A stretch of 64,000 nucleotides of DNA from Sinomonas sp. ASV486 (lineage in GTDB: Bacteria > Actinomycetota > Actinomycetes > Actinomycetales > Micrococcaceae): NCBI RefSeq assembly GCF_030908215.1, contig NZ_JAVFJK010000002.1:310001-374000 (forward strand), written 5' to 3'. Position 1 is the stretch's first letter, and each line of letters starts with the position of its first letter. The notes beneath the pieces are model-generated. The model saw nothing but the letters and a program-made list of their open reading frames with translations, did no database searches and was not told the DNA's origin. Below are positions 26,196 to 34,819 of this stretch, in pieces. Made by a program: the position numbers and the translations under genes.

Positions 26196-27110
26196 TCAGA
26201 GAGTCTGGTCGGCGACGAGGTCGAGGAAGTGGGCACGCATCCGTGCGCGGTCGGCGGGGAGGCCGGTGAACAGCTCGAACGCGTCGGCAGCCTGGCCCAC
26301 GGTGAGCCACCCGCCGTCGAGCACCCGGCAACCCGCGGTGAGGGCCGCCTTGACGAGCTGGGTGACGAGCGGGCGGTAGACGACGTCGGCCACCCAGTGC
26401 CGCGGCGTCAGGACCGAAGCGTCGAAGGGGGTGCCCGGGTGGCCCACCATCCCGATCGGGGTGGCGTTGACGACGCCGTCCGCCTCGACGAGCGCGTCCG
26501 TCACCTCGTCGAGGGCGATCGCAGTGACCCGTTGTCCCTGCGCGTGACGGTCGAGACGCACGGCCACGGCCGCCGCGCGGGAGGGGTCGGCGTCGGCGAT
26601 CAGGAGGTGCTGGGTGCCCGCCGCGACGAGTGCGTGCGCGACGGCGGACCCCGCCCCGCCAGCCCCGGCCAGGACGACCGTCCCCAATGCCGCGCCCGGG
26701 AGGCCCGCGGAGAGCGCGGCGCGGAAGCCCGAGTGGTCTGTGTTGCGGCCGACCAGCCGCGGGGCGCCAGCGCCGTCTGGTGCTCCCGGCTCGACATTCA
26801 CCGTGTTGACCGCCCCGAGATCCCGTGCGTCCTCCGACAGTTCGTCGAGGCCCGAGATTACCGTCTGCTTGCACGGGTGGGTCACGTTGAGGCCGGTGTA
26901 GCCGAGGCGGACGGCGTCGCGGGCGAGCTGCCCCGCGGCGTCGGGCGCAAGGCCCAGCTCGTCGATGTCCAGCGTGCGGTAGGCGTAGCGCAGGCCCTGG
27001 GCCGCGGCCTCGTGCTCGTGCAGGAGCGGGGTGAGCGAGCCGCCGACGTTGGCGCCGATGAGGCCGATCAGGTGGGTGTTCGAGGGGCTGGAGCTGGAGG
27101 CGGTGGGCAT
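26196..27110 (-). CDS. NAD-dependent quinate/shikimate dehydrogenase (QsuD/AroE family)
   Basis: Encodes 304 residues. The catalytic pair is Lys81 (N-V-T-H-P-C-K-Q) and Asp125 (N-T-D-H-S-G-F). The cofactor loop G-A-G-G-A-G is followed by an acidic I-A-D-A-D at residues 171-175, which in this family favours NAD over NADP. The C-terminal half (A-T-P-I-G-M, H-P-G-T-x-F-D, H-W-V-A-D-V-V-Y) closely resembles Corynebacterium QsuD as I remember it. The substrate-binding loop reads G-G-S-L-T-P rather than S-x-S-P of biosynthetic AroE. This indicates catabolic oxidation of quinate, shikimate or a related hydroaromatic acid. The ATG overlaps the transporter stop by one base. Confidence 0.87.
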   Translation of the reverse strand: MPTASSSSPSNTHLIGLIGANVGGSLTPLLHEHEAAAQGLRYAYRTLDIDELGLAPDAAGQLARDAVRLGYTGLNVTHPCKQTVISGLDELSEDARDLGAVNTVNVEPGAPDGAGAPRLVGRNTDHSGFRAALSAGLPGAALGTVVLAGAGGAGSAVAHALVAAGTQHLLIADADPSRAAAVAVRLDRHAQGQRVTAIALDEVTDALVEADGVVNATPIGMVGHPGTPFDASVLTPRHWVADVVYRPLVTQLVKAALTAGCRVLDGGWLTVGQAADAFELFTGLPADRARMRAHFLDLVADQTL

Positions 27111-28474
27111 CAGGCGGCAGGCTCCTGGACGGCGTCGTGCGCTACTGCCCTTGCAGACCGGCGCGCGGGCTTGAGTCCGAGCTCGGCCTTCGGGGTGCGG
27201 AACGTTTCTCGCGCCGTCATGGCGCCGACCGCGGCGACCGCGCAGAAGCCGACGGTCATCCAAGCGACGGGACCCCAGTTGGCGGGGTTCCCCGCGGTGA
27301 GGGCGGTGCCGATCGCCGGGGTGAAGCCGGCCACGAGAAGTCCGAGCATGAGGCTCACGGCCATCCCCGAGTAGCGGGTGCGAGCCGGGAACAGCTCGGG
27401 GAAGTAGGCGGGGTACACACCGTTGGGCATCGCGTAGAACACGCCAGTGAGGGCGATCGCAGTGAGGAAGATGAGCGGCCAGTTGCCCGTGCCCAGGACC
27501 GTGAAGAAGGCGAATACGAGCACCGCGCTGCCGATCGTTCCGGTGATGAATACGGGCTTGCGGCCGATCTTGTCGGACAGGCGCGCCCACATCGGCTGCG
27601 TGAAGACGGTGACGAGGTTCGCGACGGCGATGACGACGAGCATCATGGGCTTGTCGAGCTTGACGACCTGGGTGGCGTAAGCGAGGGCGAAGACCGTGAA
27701 GACGGTGTTCACCATGGTCACGAGCGCGGCGAGGGTCACGCGGATGACATTGGGGAAGTCGTTGCGGAAGAGTTCGACGAGCGGGATGGCCGCGGTCTTG
27801 GCGTCGTCCTTCAGCTCCTCGAAGACCTCGGGCTCCTCGAGCCTGCGGCGGAGATAGAAGGCCACGAGTGTGACGACGGCGCTGAGCAGGAACGGCACGC
27901 GCCAGCCCCAGCTCATGAGTGCCTCCTGCGGGAGCATGGTGACCGGGATGAAGATGAGGCTCGAGATGACGATGCCGAACTGGATGCCGCTCATCGTGAA
28001 GCTCGTGAAGAACGCGCGCCGCCCCTCGGGGGAGTGCTCGAGGGTCAGGGAGCTCGAGCCGGGCGACTCGCCGCCGGCGGAGATGCCCTGGACGAGGCGG
28101 AGCGCAACGAGCGCGATGGGGGCGACCAGCCCGACGCCCGAGTAGGTCGGGAGGCAGCCGATGAGGAACGTCGAAGCCCCCATGAGGACGAGGGTCAGGA
28201 CGAGGACGTTCTTACGGCCGAAGCGGTCGCCGAAATGGCCCCACATGATCGCCCCAAGGGGGCGTGCGATGTACGCGACGCCGAGGGTCGCGAACGAGAG
28301 CAGCTCGCTTGCGGCGCCCGCGTCCGGGAAGAACAGCTTCCCGAAGAACAGGGCAGCAGCGGAGCCGAAGATGAAGAAGTCGTAGTACTCGAGCGTGCTG
28401 CCAAGGAAACCGGAGATGGCCGCGGTGCGCGCTTTGCCGTGCTGGGCGCGTACGGCGGATGTCGACGCTGACAT
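27110..28474 (-). CDS. MHS-family MFS transporter (ShiA-like)
   Basis: Encodes 454 residues, 12 membrane segments. L-E-Y-Y-D-F-F at helix 1, G-D-R-F-G-R-K (motif A) and R-L-V-Q-G-I-S-A-G-G-E define the metabolite:H+ symporter family, whose members import shikimate, dicarboxylates or aromatic acids. First gene of the operon to 20098, so the imported acid is probably the pathway substrate. Confidence 0.88.
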   Translation of the reverse strand: MSASTSAVRAQHGKARTAAISGFLGSTLEYYDFFIFGSAAALFFGKLFFPDAGAASELLSFATLGVAYIARPLGAIMWGHFGDRFGRKNVLVLTLVLMGASTFLIGCLPTYSGVGLVAPIALVALRLVQGISAGGESPGSSSLTLEHSPEGRRAFFTSFTMSGIQFGIVISSLIFIPVTMLPQEALMSWGWRVPFLLSAVVTLVAFYLRRRLEEPEVFEELKDDAKTAAIPLVELFRNDFPNVIRVTLAALVTMVNTVFTVFALAYATQVVKLDKPMMLVVIAVANLVTVFTQPMWARLSDKIGRKPVFITGTIGSAVLVFAFFTVLGTGNWPLIFLTAIALTGVFYAMPNGVYPAYFPELFPARTRYSGMAVSLMLGLLVAGFTPAIGTALTAGNPANWGPVAWMTVGFCAVAAVGAMTARETFRTPKAELGLKPARRSARAVAHDAVQEPAA

Positions 28475-28552
28475 AGTGATCCCTTCGGGTGATGCCAGTC
28501 ACGTTCGACTGGCTCATCCAGCATGGGGTCAGCGATTACCGTTCGTCCAACA

Positions 28553-28567
28553 CTTAGTTGATCTAAG
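28553..28567. promoter_or_regulatory. Palindrome CTTAG-N5-CTAAG upstream of the MHS operon
   Basis: CTTAGTTGATCTAAG lies 79-93 bases upstream of the transporter start in an AT-richer region between it and the DeoR gene end. It is a plausible operator for the hydroaromatic operon. No clear -35/-10 pair was fixed, so only the symmetry supports it. Confidence 0.4.
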
Positions 28568-28606
28568 ACTATGTCGATTTTCAGCATGATGGCGGAGCTT
28601 GCATGT

Positions 28607-29419
28607 TCAGCTCGCCTTACCGGCCTCCTCGCCCATGTCCCCCACTATGTGCCGCCGCTCAACGGTATGAACGTAGACTCCCGAAGTCCGGAACAAGTCG
28701 ATCTGGTGGGGGTCGGCGGAATCGTCCGTCACGAGCGTCCACGGCAGGGGCAGGCGCACCCAAGCGTGGAACGGGCGCTGCCCGAGCTTGCTCGAGTCCG
28801 CAAGCACGTAAACGTGCTGACCCCGACGGGCCATGAGCTCCTTGAGACGGGTCTGCGCCTGATCGGCCTCGCAGATCCCGTCCTCTGCCGTGACGGCGTC
28901 TGCGCCGAGGAAGACCCTGTCGAAGGTCATCCGTTCGAGCGTGGCCTCGGCGAGGGGGCCAACGAATGTCTGGCTCAGACTGCGGAGCCTGCCGCCGAGG
29001 CAGTCGACGTGGATACCGGGCGAATCGGCGAGTTCCTGGACCGTATTGAGCGCTGGGGTGGTGACGGTCAGGTCGGCGTGCCCGCGCAGCGCGTGGGCGA
29101 GGGCACCGACGGTCGACCCGCCGTCGAGGAGGATGGACTCGCGTGGCTGGACCTGTTGGGCCGCCCATCGGGCGATGGCCTGCTTCTCCTCGAAGGCCTC
29201 GCCGATGCGCTGCCTCAGAGACGCCTCCGGATGGGCCCCGATAGCAAGCGCCCCGCCGTAGGTCCTCGCGAGCTTCCCCTGCTCGTTGAGGGCCGCGAGG
29301 TCCCGGCGGATCGTCGACGCTGTGACGCCGAATCGCTCAGAGAGCTCCTCGACTGATGCGAGCCCTGCGGTGACGGCGAGCTGGTAGATTTCCTCGCGCC
29401 GTGACTTCGCCGTCGTCAT
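28607..29419 (-). CDS. DeoR-family transcriptional regulator
   Basis: Encodes 270 residues from ATG 29419 after GAGGGGGA. DeoR HTH at residues about 20-50 (S-V-E-E-L-S-E-R-F-G-V-T-x-S-T-I-R-R-D-L), then the sugar-phosphate-binding domain (L-L-D-G-G-S-T, D-R-V-F-L-G-A-D-A-V, D-S-S-K). DeoR regulators sense phosphorylated sugars. As last gene of the left arm, it probably represses the acid-sugar regulon and may bind the TTGCGCGA sites at 33305-33418. Confidence 0.9.
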   Translation of the reverse strand: MTTAKSRREEIYQLAVTAGLASVEELSERFGVTASTIRRDLAALNEQGKLARTYGGALAIGAHPEASLRQRIGEAFEEKQAIARWAAQQVQPRESILLDGGSTVGALAHALRGHADLTVTTPALNTVQELADSPGIHVDCLGGRLRSLSQTFVGPLAEATLERMTFDRVFLGADAVTAEDGICEADQAQTRLKELMARRGQHVYVLADSSKLGQRPFHAWVRLPLPWTLVTDDSADPHQIDLFRTSGVYVHTVERRHIVGDMGEEAGKAS

Positions 29420-29517
29420 CTTGGTCCCCCTCGGGTGAGGCGCACGCGTCGAATCCGCAGCGGGGCGCCGGTTCCCCTCATCGTAGCCATTCGCCCGGCG
29501 AGGGCGTGGTGCGCGCG

Positions 29518-30198
29518 CTACAGCGACGCTCCCGCGCAGATGACGTAGTCCTGGCCGGTGATCGAACGTCCATGCGGTCCCACGAGGAGGGCAACGACGG
29601 CCGCGACGTCCTCCGGATCCACAAGGTGTCCGAGCGGCGGGACGACCGGCGGCACGTCCGCCCGTGCCGGGTCGGCGAGCATCGGGGTATCCGTTGGACC
29701 GGGAGACACGACGTTGACGGTGATGCCGCGCGGAGCGAGCTCCTTGGCCCACGACCTGCCCAGCCCCAGGACCGCGGCCTTCGTCGAGGCGTAATGGCTC
29801 TTGCCTGCCGCCCCCGCAGCCGTCCGGCTACCGATGAGCACGATCCGCGCGCCGTCGGGCATCGCTGGCACGAGCCGGTCAGCCAGGATGCTGGCCGCCC
29901 CCACGTGCACCGCGAACATCTCCGCCAGGGCCTCAGGCTCGAGCGTTCCCAGGCGGCCCGTCCGCTGGAGCCCCGCCGCGTGGACGAAGGCGTCGGCGGA
30001 CGGAAGTCCAGTACTTACCCGAGCGACGTCGTCCGCGTCGCCGAGGTCCACGCGCTTCCAGGCAAAGAACGGCCCGAGCGCGGTCTCCGTGCGGCTCAGG
30101 CCTGTCACTCGCCATCCGTCGGAGATCAGACGGCGGGAGATGGCCCGCCCAATACCCGAGCTGCAGCCGGTCACAACGGCGTGGCGCGGCTCAGGCAT
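29518..30198 (-). CDS. SDR-family oxidoreductase
   Basis: Encodes 226 residues from ATG 30198, overlapping the stop of the BNR gene by 8 bases (GTG codons at 30207 and 30210 are alternatives). T-G-C-S-S-G-I-G, H-A-A-G, catalytic Ser in I-G-S-R and Y-x-S-T-K, then P-G-P-T-D-T-P. Probably oxidizes a sugar or acid-sugar intermediate with NAD(P). Confidence 0.87.
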   Translation of the reverse strand: MPEPRHAVVTGCSSGIGRAISRRLISDGWRVTGLSRTETALGPFFAWKRVDLGDADDVARVSTGLPSADAFVHAAGLQRTGRLGTLEPEALAEMFAVHVGAASILADRLVPAMPDGARIVLIGSRTAAGAAGKSHYASTKAAVLGLGRSWAKELAPRGITVNVVSPGPTDTPMLADPARADVPPVVPPLGHLVDPEDVAAVVALLVGPHGRSITGQDYVICAGASL

Positions 30199-31447
30199 CG
30201 GTGTCACCACCGGGGGTCGTCGTCCCGGCGTAGGCCCATGCGGGGCTGACCTTGACGTACTTGATGGCCTGCCGGAAGTAGGTGTATGCGATGTGGAGCT
30301 CGCCGTCCGAACCCTGATGGATGGACGGGTAGGAGTACTCGCGGTTGAGCCCGTCGCGGGAGTTGTTGGACAGGCAGTACCCGTCCCCCACCTCGAGATT
30401 TCGACGGACAGGCCACGTACGCCCTGAGTCTTCGGAGATAGCGAGGGTCATGGGTGCACGCGGGGTGCCCCAGAACGCGCTCCGGATGCCCACGGGCGGC
30501 GAGGGCTCGACGTCGGCCGCGGCCTGGGCGGGGGACGCGCCCTCCTCGACGAGCCCGTCGTCGTCGATCTCGTCGTACAGCGAGAGGCGACGCTCCGTCG
30601 TCTCCTCGGCCCGGCGGTGGTTGTAGACAAGAGCAAGCCGCCCGTCGGCCAGTGCGGTGAACTGGATCGACGAGTTGTTGTTCGGCAGCTCGGTGGGGAC
30701 CGGCTGGGTCCACGTGGCACCGTCGTCTTCGGACCGGGACTCGTAGATCGCGTCGGCCCAGCGGCTGCGGAAGAGGGCGAGGAGCGAGCCGTCGGCCAGA
30801 GGCTGGATGTCCATGTGGACGCAGCCCTGGCTGCCGGGAATGAGCTGTTCCCGCCACGTTCGGCCGGCGTCGTCGGAGATCATGACGGCGCTGTCGTCGT
30901 TGTTGCCGACCCACTTTTCGCCCGGCGTCGTGAGGCAGCGGAAGACCGGGATGAGCCAGCGGCCCGAGGGGAGGATGAGGGGCTGGTGACGCACGAACAC
31001 GCCTCCCGCCTCCGTGGCGGCGAACAGCGTCTCGGCTGGCGCCCACGTCCTGCCGCTGTCCTGCGAGATCCGGCGGCGCACCTCTGCGGTGTCCTGATTG
31101 CCTGCCCTCTGGGCCGTGTACACGAGCCACACCTCGTCCCCTCCGGGCGCGAAGAGGATCGGATTCTGCTCGGACCGTGCGCTGTCGTGCGAGAGCTGCT
31201 CGGGCTCGGACCAGCGGTCGCTGCCTGATTCGAGGGCTGAGAACCAGACCGAGATGTCACTGATGCCCTCCTGAGTGCCGCCGAACCAGACACAGGCCAG
31301 GCGACCGTCGGGGAGCGTCTGGAGATTGGCTGCGTGAGACTGGACGGTTGCCGCGGGAAGGTAGGCGAAGGTCGCGCCGTCGGCATGGCGGAGGACTCCA
31401 TCGCGGGTGACGGCGCTGTAGGCGCTGTCGAGGGCGTTGCTGGTCAT
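30191..31447 (-). CDS. BNR/Asp-box beta-propeller protein (sialidase-fold, specificity unknown)
   Basis: Encodes 418 residues with four Asp-boxes of the form S-x-D-x-G-x-T-W (S-Q-D-S-G-R-T-W, S-D-D-A-G-R-T-W, S-E-D-D-G-A-T-W, S-E-D-S-G-R-T-W), so it is a propeller of the GH33-like fold. It has no signal peptide and I do not see the F-R-I-P motif of true sialidases. Similar proteins are annotated sialidase/neuraminidase, but the neighbours (HpaI aldolase, acid-sugar kinase) point to cytoplasmic processing of an acidic sugar or glycoside. It is 7 bases from the aldolase gene. Confidence 0.75.
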   Translation of the reverse strand: MTSNALDSAYSAVTRDGVLRHADGATFAYLPAATVQSHAANLQTLPDGRLACVWFGGTQEGISDISVWFSALESGSDRWSEPEQLSHDSARSEQNPILFAPGGDEVWLVYTAQRAGNQDTAEVRRRISQDSGRTWAPAETLFAATEAGGVFVRHQPLILPSGRWLIPVFRCLTTPGEKWVGNNDDSAVMISDDAGRTWREQLIPGSQGCVHMDIQPLADGSLLALFRSRWADAIYESRSEDDGATWTQPVPTELPNNNSSIQFTALADGRLALVYNHRRAEETTERRLSLYDEIDDDGLVEEGASPAQAAADVEPSPPVGIRSAFWGTPRAPMTLAISEDSGRTWPVRRNLEVGDGYCLSNNSRDGLNREYSYPSIHQGSDGELHIAYTYFRQAIKYVKVSPAWAYAGTTTPGGDTDA

Positions 31448-31454
31448 AGTGTCC

Positions 31455-32234
31455 TCAGTCCTCCGTGCTTGCTGCGTCGAGATGGGCCTTGGCGGCCAGC
31501 TCGAGGTGGGTGAGGTCGGAGGCGACGCTCGCGAAGGTGAACCCCTGCTGGAAGCGCTGCGCCGCGATCGTCCCCGCCGCGGTGTGGATGCCAGCCGCGA
31601 CGCCAGCGGTCGCGGCCGCGTCCGCGACAGCGGCCAGGGCCTCGTCGAACTCGGCCTGGATAGCCGGATCGCCCGGGAAGGCCCCGCCCACGGCCAGGGA
31701 GAGGTCCGACGGCCCGACGTAGACGCCGTCGAGGCCCGGGGTCGCGCAGATATCCTTGACGTTCGCGAGCCCTTCGGGCGTCTCGATCATGGCGAACACG
31801 AGCGTCGAGGCATTGGCCTCCGCGGGGATCGGGCCGACGCGCAGCGCCGAGCGCATCGGACCGTAGGAGCGGCGCCCCAGCGGCGGGTACTTGGCTGCCG
31901 CGACGGCGGCCGCGGCCTGCTCGGCAGTGTCGACGAGAGGGACGATGACGCCGGCAGCGCCTGCGTCGAGCGCCCGGCCGATCGAGGTCGGGTTGTTGTC
32001 GTCGACCCTGACGAGGCCTACGGCGCGCTGGCCGGCGTCGATGGCCATGAGCCCGTGCAGCACGCCAGAGTAGCCGAGCAGGCCGTGCTGGGCGTCGAGG
32101 GCGACGTAGTCGTAGCCGAGCAGGGCGATCCGCTCCGTGGCAACTGGAGCGTCGAGGACACACCAGTAGCCGACGGCGCGCTCCCGCGCGCGGATCTTCC
32201 TCGCGAACTCGAGGACCTGGGGGGAGGATGTCAT
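31455..32234 (-). CDS. HpcH/HpaI-family aldolase
   Basis: Encodes 259 residues. Active-site motifs D-A-Q-H-G (His base), P-L-V-D-T, M-I-E-T-P-E-G (metal-binding Glu) and G-P-S-D-L-S (metal-binding Asp) are intact. Members cleave 2-keto-3-deoxy acids into pyruvate plus an aldehyde. Here it would generate or consume the aldehyde that the neighbouring AKR or SDR handles. ATG at 32234 with purine-rich site upstream. Confidence 0.9.
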   Translation of the reverse strand: MTSSPQVLEFARKIRARERAVGYWCVLDAPVATERIALLGYDYVALDAQHGLLGYSGVLHGLMAIDAGQRAVGLVRVDDNNPTSIGRALDAGAAGVIVPLVDTAEQAAAAVAAAKYPPLGRRSYGPMRSALRVGPIPAEANASTLVFAMIETPEGLANVKDICATPGLDGVYVGPSDLSLAVGGAFPGDPAIQAEFDEALAAVADAAATAGVAAGIHTAAGTIAAQRFQQGFTFASVASDLTHLELAAKAHLDAASTED

Positions 32235-32271
32235 GTCTGTTCCACTCTCGATTGTTGCGGATAGTCCAGGA

Positions 32272-33255
32272 TCAGCGGTTGTAGGCCGGCATGGGGCCGC
32301 GCAGCATGGCGCCGACCCTATCGCACGCCTCGATGACGTCGGCCGGAAGGGGACCGCGGGCGACGGCCGCGATGTTGGACCGGAGCTGCTCGACCTTCGA
32401 GCCTCCGAGGAGTACCGAGCCGACGCCGCCGTGATGGGCCAGCCAGCGCAGCGAGAGCTCGACGAGGGAGATGCCGGCGCCGTCCGCGATGCCGGTGAGC
32501 GACTGCACGGCCTCGAACAGCCGCGGATCCCAATACCGCTCCGTGTACATCGCCGCGAGCCGCGAGTCGCCGAAGCGGCCTTCCGTCGGCTTGGCCTCAA
32601 AGCTGTGCCTGCCAGTGAGGAGTCCTCCGCCGAGCGGGTTGTAGACCATCGTGTGAATCCGGTGCACGCGGGCGAACTCGAGGTACTCCTCCTCGACCCG
32701 GCGGGCCAGGAGGTTGTAGAGCTGCTGCGCGACGACGGGACGGGGCGCACCGACGCGGTCCGCGACATGGATGAGGTCGGCGATCTGCCATGCGGCAAAG
32801 TTCGAGACCCCGAGGGCCTTGATCTTGCCCTCGGCCGCAAGCTCCGCCACGGCACCGAGGGTCTCCTCGAGAGGGGCGGAACGGTCGGGCTGGTGGAGGT
32901 AGAAGAGGTCGACGCTCTCGACGTCGAGGCGCTTGAGGCTGCCCTCGACGGAGCGGCGCAGACCAACCGCCGAGAGCGGCGAGTGGCTTCCGTGGTCCGG
33001 ATGAGGCATGCCGGCCTTCGTCGCCAGGAAGACCTCGTCCCTCCTGCCCTTGAGCAGGCGGGAGAGGATTTCCTCGGTCGCACCGCCGGCGTAGCCGTTG
33101 GCGGTGTCGACCGCCGTGATGCCGGCATCGAGGGCTTCGTCGAACATGCGGCGGGCGGTGGCCTCGTCGGCAGTGTCCCCGAACGTCATCGTGCCGAGGA
33201 CAAGCTTCGAGATGGGCAGTTCCCCTGCAGGAACCGTGGACGGGAGGTCGCTCAT
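32272..33255 (-). CDS. Aldo/keto reductase
   Basis: Encodes 327 residues; ATG 33255 follows AGGAAGAA. First gene of the left arm. L-G-T-M-T-F-G, D-T-A-N-G-Y, A-T-K-A and Y-L-H-Q-P carry the AKR tetrad, and L-L-G-G-S-K-V-E-Q-L-x-x-N is the cofactor end. Expected to interconvert an aldehyde/ketone and alcohol of the acid-sugar pathway. Confidence 0.88.
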   Translation of the reverse strand: MSDLPSTVPAGELPISKLVLGTMTFGDTADEATARRMFDEALDAGITAVDTANGYAGGATEEILSRLLKGRRDEVFLATKAGMPHPDHGSHSPLSAVGLRRSVEGSLKRLDVESVDLFYLHQPDRSAPLEETLGAVAELAAEGKIKALGVSNFAAWQIADLIHVADRVGAPRPVVAQQLYNLLARRVEEEYLEFARVHRIHTMVYNPLGGGLLTGRHSFEAKPTEGRFGDSRLAAMYTERYWDPRLFEAVQSLTGIADGAGISLVELSLRWLAHHGGVGSVLLGGSKVEQLRSNIAAVARGPLPADVIEACDRVGAMLRGPMPAYNR

Positions 33256-33304
33256 GAGTTCTTCCTGTCGATGAATGGTGGTCGAAAGGGGAAACCTGCG
33301 CGTT

Positions 33305-33418
33305 CTGCGCGATGTGCGCAATCCCGTGAAGTTCCGCTCGGACCGGAATCGTCTTCGATTGCCTCAACTATTCCATTCCTGCGCGAATTGAGCAATAGAA
33401 CTAGCGCGTTTCGCGCAA
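33305..33418. promoter_or_regulatory. Operator array of YTGCGCGA half-sites in a divergent promoter
   Basis: The 231-base gap between the AKR and kinase genes holds CTGCGCGA at 33305-33312 and 33379-33386 (plus strand) and TTGCGCAC / TTGCGCGA on the minus strand at 33315-33322 and 33411-33418. They pair as inverted repeats: TGCGC-N5-GCGCA at 33306-33320 and GCGCG-N3-CGCGC at 33404-33416. On the minus strand TTGCTC-N17-AATAGT (within 33367-33395) is a possible promoter overlapped by the third site. The DeoR regulator is the likely ligand. Confidence 0.6.
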
Positions 33419-33486
33419 TCATGTCATGCTTGCTGGTGACACAGGTCTCACGGACCACCAGGAAGCCATCAGGACGGAGAAGCGAC

Positions 33487-34782
33487 ATGCCACTCGTGCT
33501 TGTTCTGGCGGACGACTTCTCGGGCGCAGCCGAGGTCGGCCAGCAGTTCGCGGCCCACGGCCTCGCCGCGCAGATCACGCTCACGACGGCGCACGCCCAC
33601 CACGGCGGTTCCCCCACACCAGGCGCCGAAGTCGCCGTCGTCGACACCCACTCCCGCGGGCTTGCCGCACCGGCTGCGGCCGAAGCTGTACAGACCGCGC
33701 TGGAGGAGACAGACACGGCGCGCGAGGCGCTCGTGTTCAAGAAGACCGACTCGCTCTGGCGCGGGAACATCGGCGCAGAGATCGCGGCCCTGACGGGACT
33801 GGGCTACCACGTCGTCCTGGCCGGCGCGCTACCCGCGCTGGAGAGAACAGTCGTAGGAGCGAGGCCTCTGGCCGGGGACCGGCCACTGCGCGCTTCGGGC
33901 CTCTGGGCAGCCGAGTCGATCCTTCCGCCCGAGGACCTGCACGAGCTCTTCGCGGCGGACACCGAACTTCGCTTCGTGGGACTCGACGACGTCCGCTCGG
34001 CAGATCTCGCCGGACGGCTCGCGAGGAGCCTGAGCGGCAGCACGCCAGCGGTCGTCGTCGTCGACGGCGAGACCGACGCCGACGTTGCCGCCGTGGTCGA
34101 GGCCCTCGCCCCCCTCGGATTCCTTGTGGGCGGCCACCCGGTAGCCCTCGCGGGGACGGGGCAGCTCGGCGGGCACCTCGCCCGACACCTCGCGCACGGA
34201 TCCGCGCCGACCACGCACTCCCCCGCCGATCCGGCTCTCCCCGCCGGTCCCTCGTTCCCGCCCGGATCGGCGCCGCACCACCGCCCGGTGCTCGCCGTCG
34301 TCGGTTCCGCCTCCCCCACGGCACGGCGCCAGCTGGACCACCTCGCCGCGGAGGGATTCCACGTCGTCGCCATCGGCCCGGCGCCGGAGGACCAGTCCCT
34401 TGCGGCGTCGAGGATCAGGACGGCATTGGACCGGGGCCATCCGGTCGCGGTGACGGTCGCCGACGGGGCCGTAGATCCCGCGATTTCCGCCGTCCTGGTC
34501 ACGCACCTCGCTGGCATTGCCAGCGAGAGCCTGCAGGGCCTGCAGGCGGACCTCATCCTCACCGGGGGCGAGACCGCGCGCGAGGTCCTGGACGCCCTCG
34601 GCATCACCTCACTGGTGCCTCGCGAGGCCGTCCAGCACGGCGCCGTCGTCAGCACCGCCGACGACGGGCGGCTCGTCGCCACGAAGCCCGGCAGCTTCGG
34701 CGATCCGCTCGTGCTCGTCCAGCTCTATCGATCGATCCAGGCTTTCTATTCCATCCCCCGTGCCAGCACCCCAGCACACTGA
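33487..34782 (+). CDS. Four-carbon acid-sugar kinase (DUF1537, OtnK/DtnK type)
   Basis: Encodes 431 residues. N-terminal sugar-binding domain with A-D-D-F-S-G-A-A-E (Asp9-Asp10) and K-K-T-D-S-L-W-R-G-N-I-G. C-terminal nucleotide domain with V-V-G-S-A-S-P and L-T-G-G-E-T-A-R-E-V. The DUF1537 family phosphorylates D-threonate, D-erythronate and similar acids at O4. The following PdxA homolog is the expected next enzyme (oxidative decarboxylation to dihydroxyacetone phosphate). Confidence 0.9.
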   Translation: MPLVLVLADDFSGAAEVGQQFAAHGLAAQITLTTAHAHHGGSPTPGAEVAVVDTHSRGLAAPAAAEAVQTALEETDTAREALVFKKTDSLWRGNIGAEIAALTGLGYHVVLAGALPALERTVVGARPLAGDRPLRASGLWAAESILPPEDLHELFAADTELRFVGLDDVRSADLAGRLARSLSGSTPAVVVVDGETDADVAAVVEALAPLGFLVGGHPVALAGTGQLGGHLARHLAHGSAPTTHSPADPALPAGPSFPPGSAPHHRPVLAVVGSASPTARRQLDHLAAEGFHVVAIGPAPEDQSLAASRIRTALDRGHPVAVTVADGAVDPAISAVLVTHLAGIASESLQGLQADLILTGGETAREVLDALGITSLVPREAVQHGAVVSTADDGRLVATKPGSFGDPLVLVQLYRSIQAFYSIPRASTPAH

Positions 34783-34819
34783 CCGACCCGAAGAACCCCC
34801 AGAGACAACGGAGATCTGC

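Noticed and set aside
30191-31447. Secreted sialidase/neuraminidase
   Set aside because: Asp-boxes alone define only the fold; signal peptide and the F-R-I-P motif are not seen.
33305-33418. CRISPR-like repeat array
   Set aside because: Half-sites are only 8 bases and irregularly spaced, with no spacer structure and no cas genes; best read as operators.
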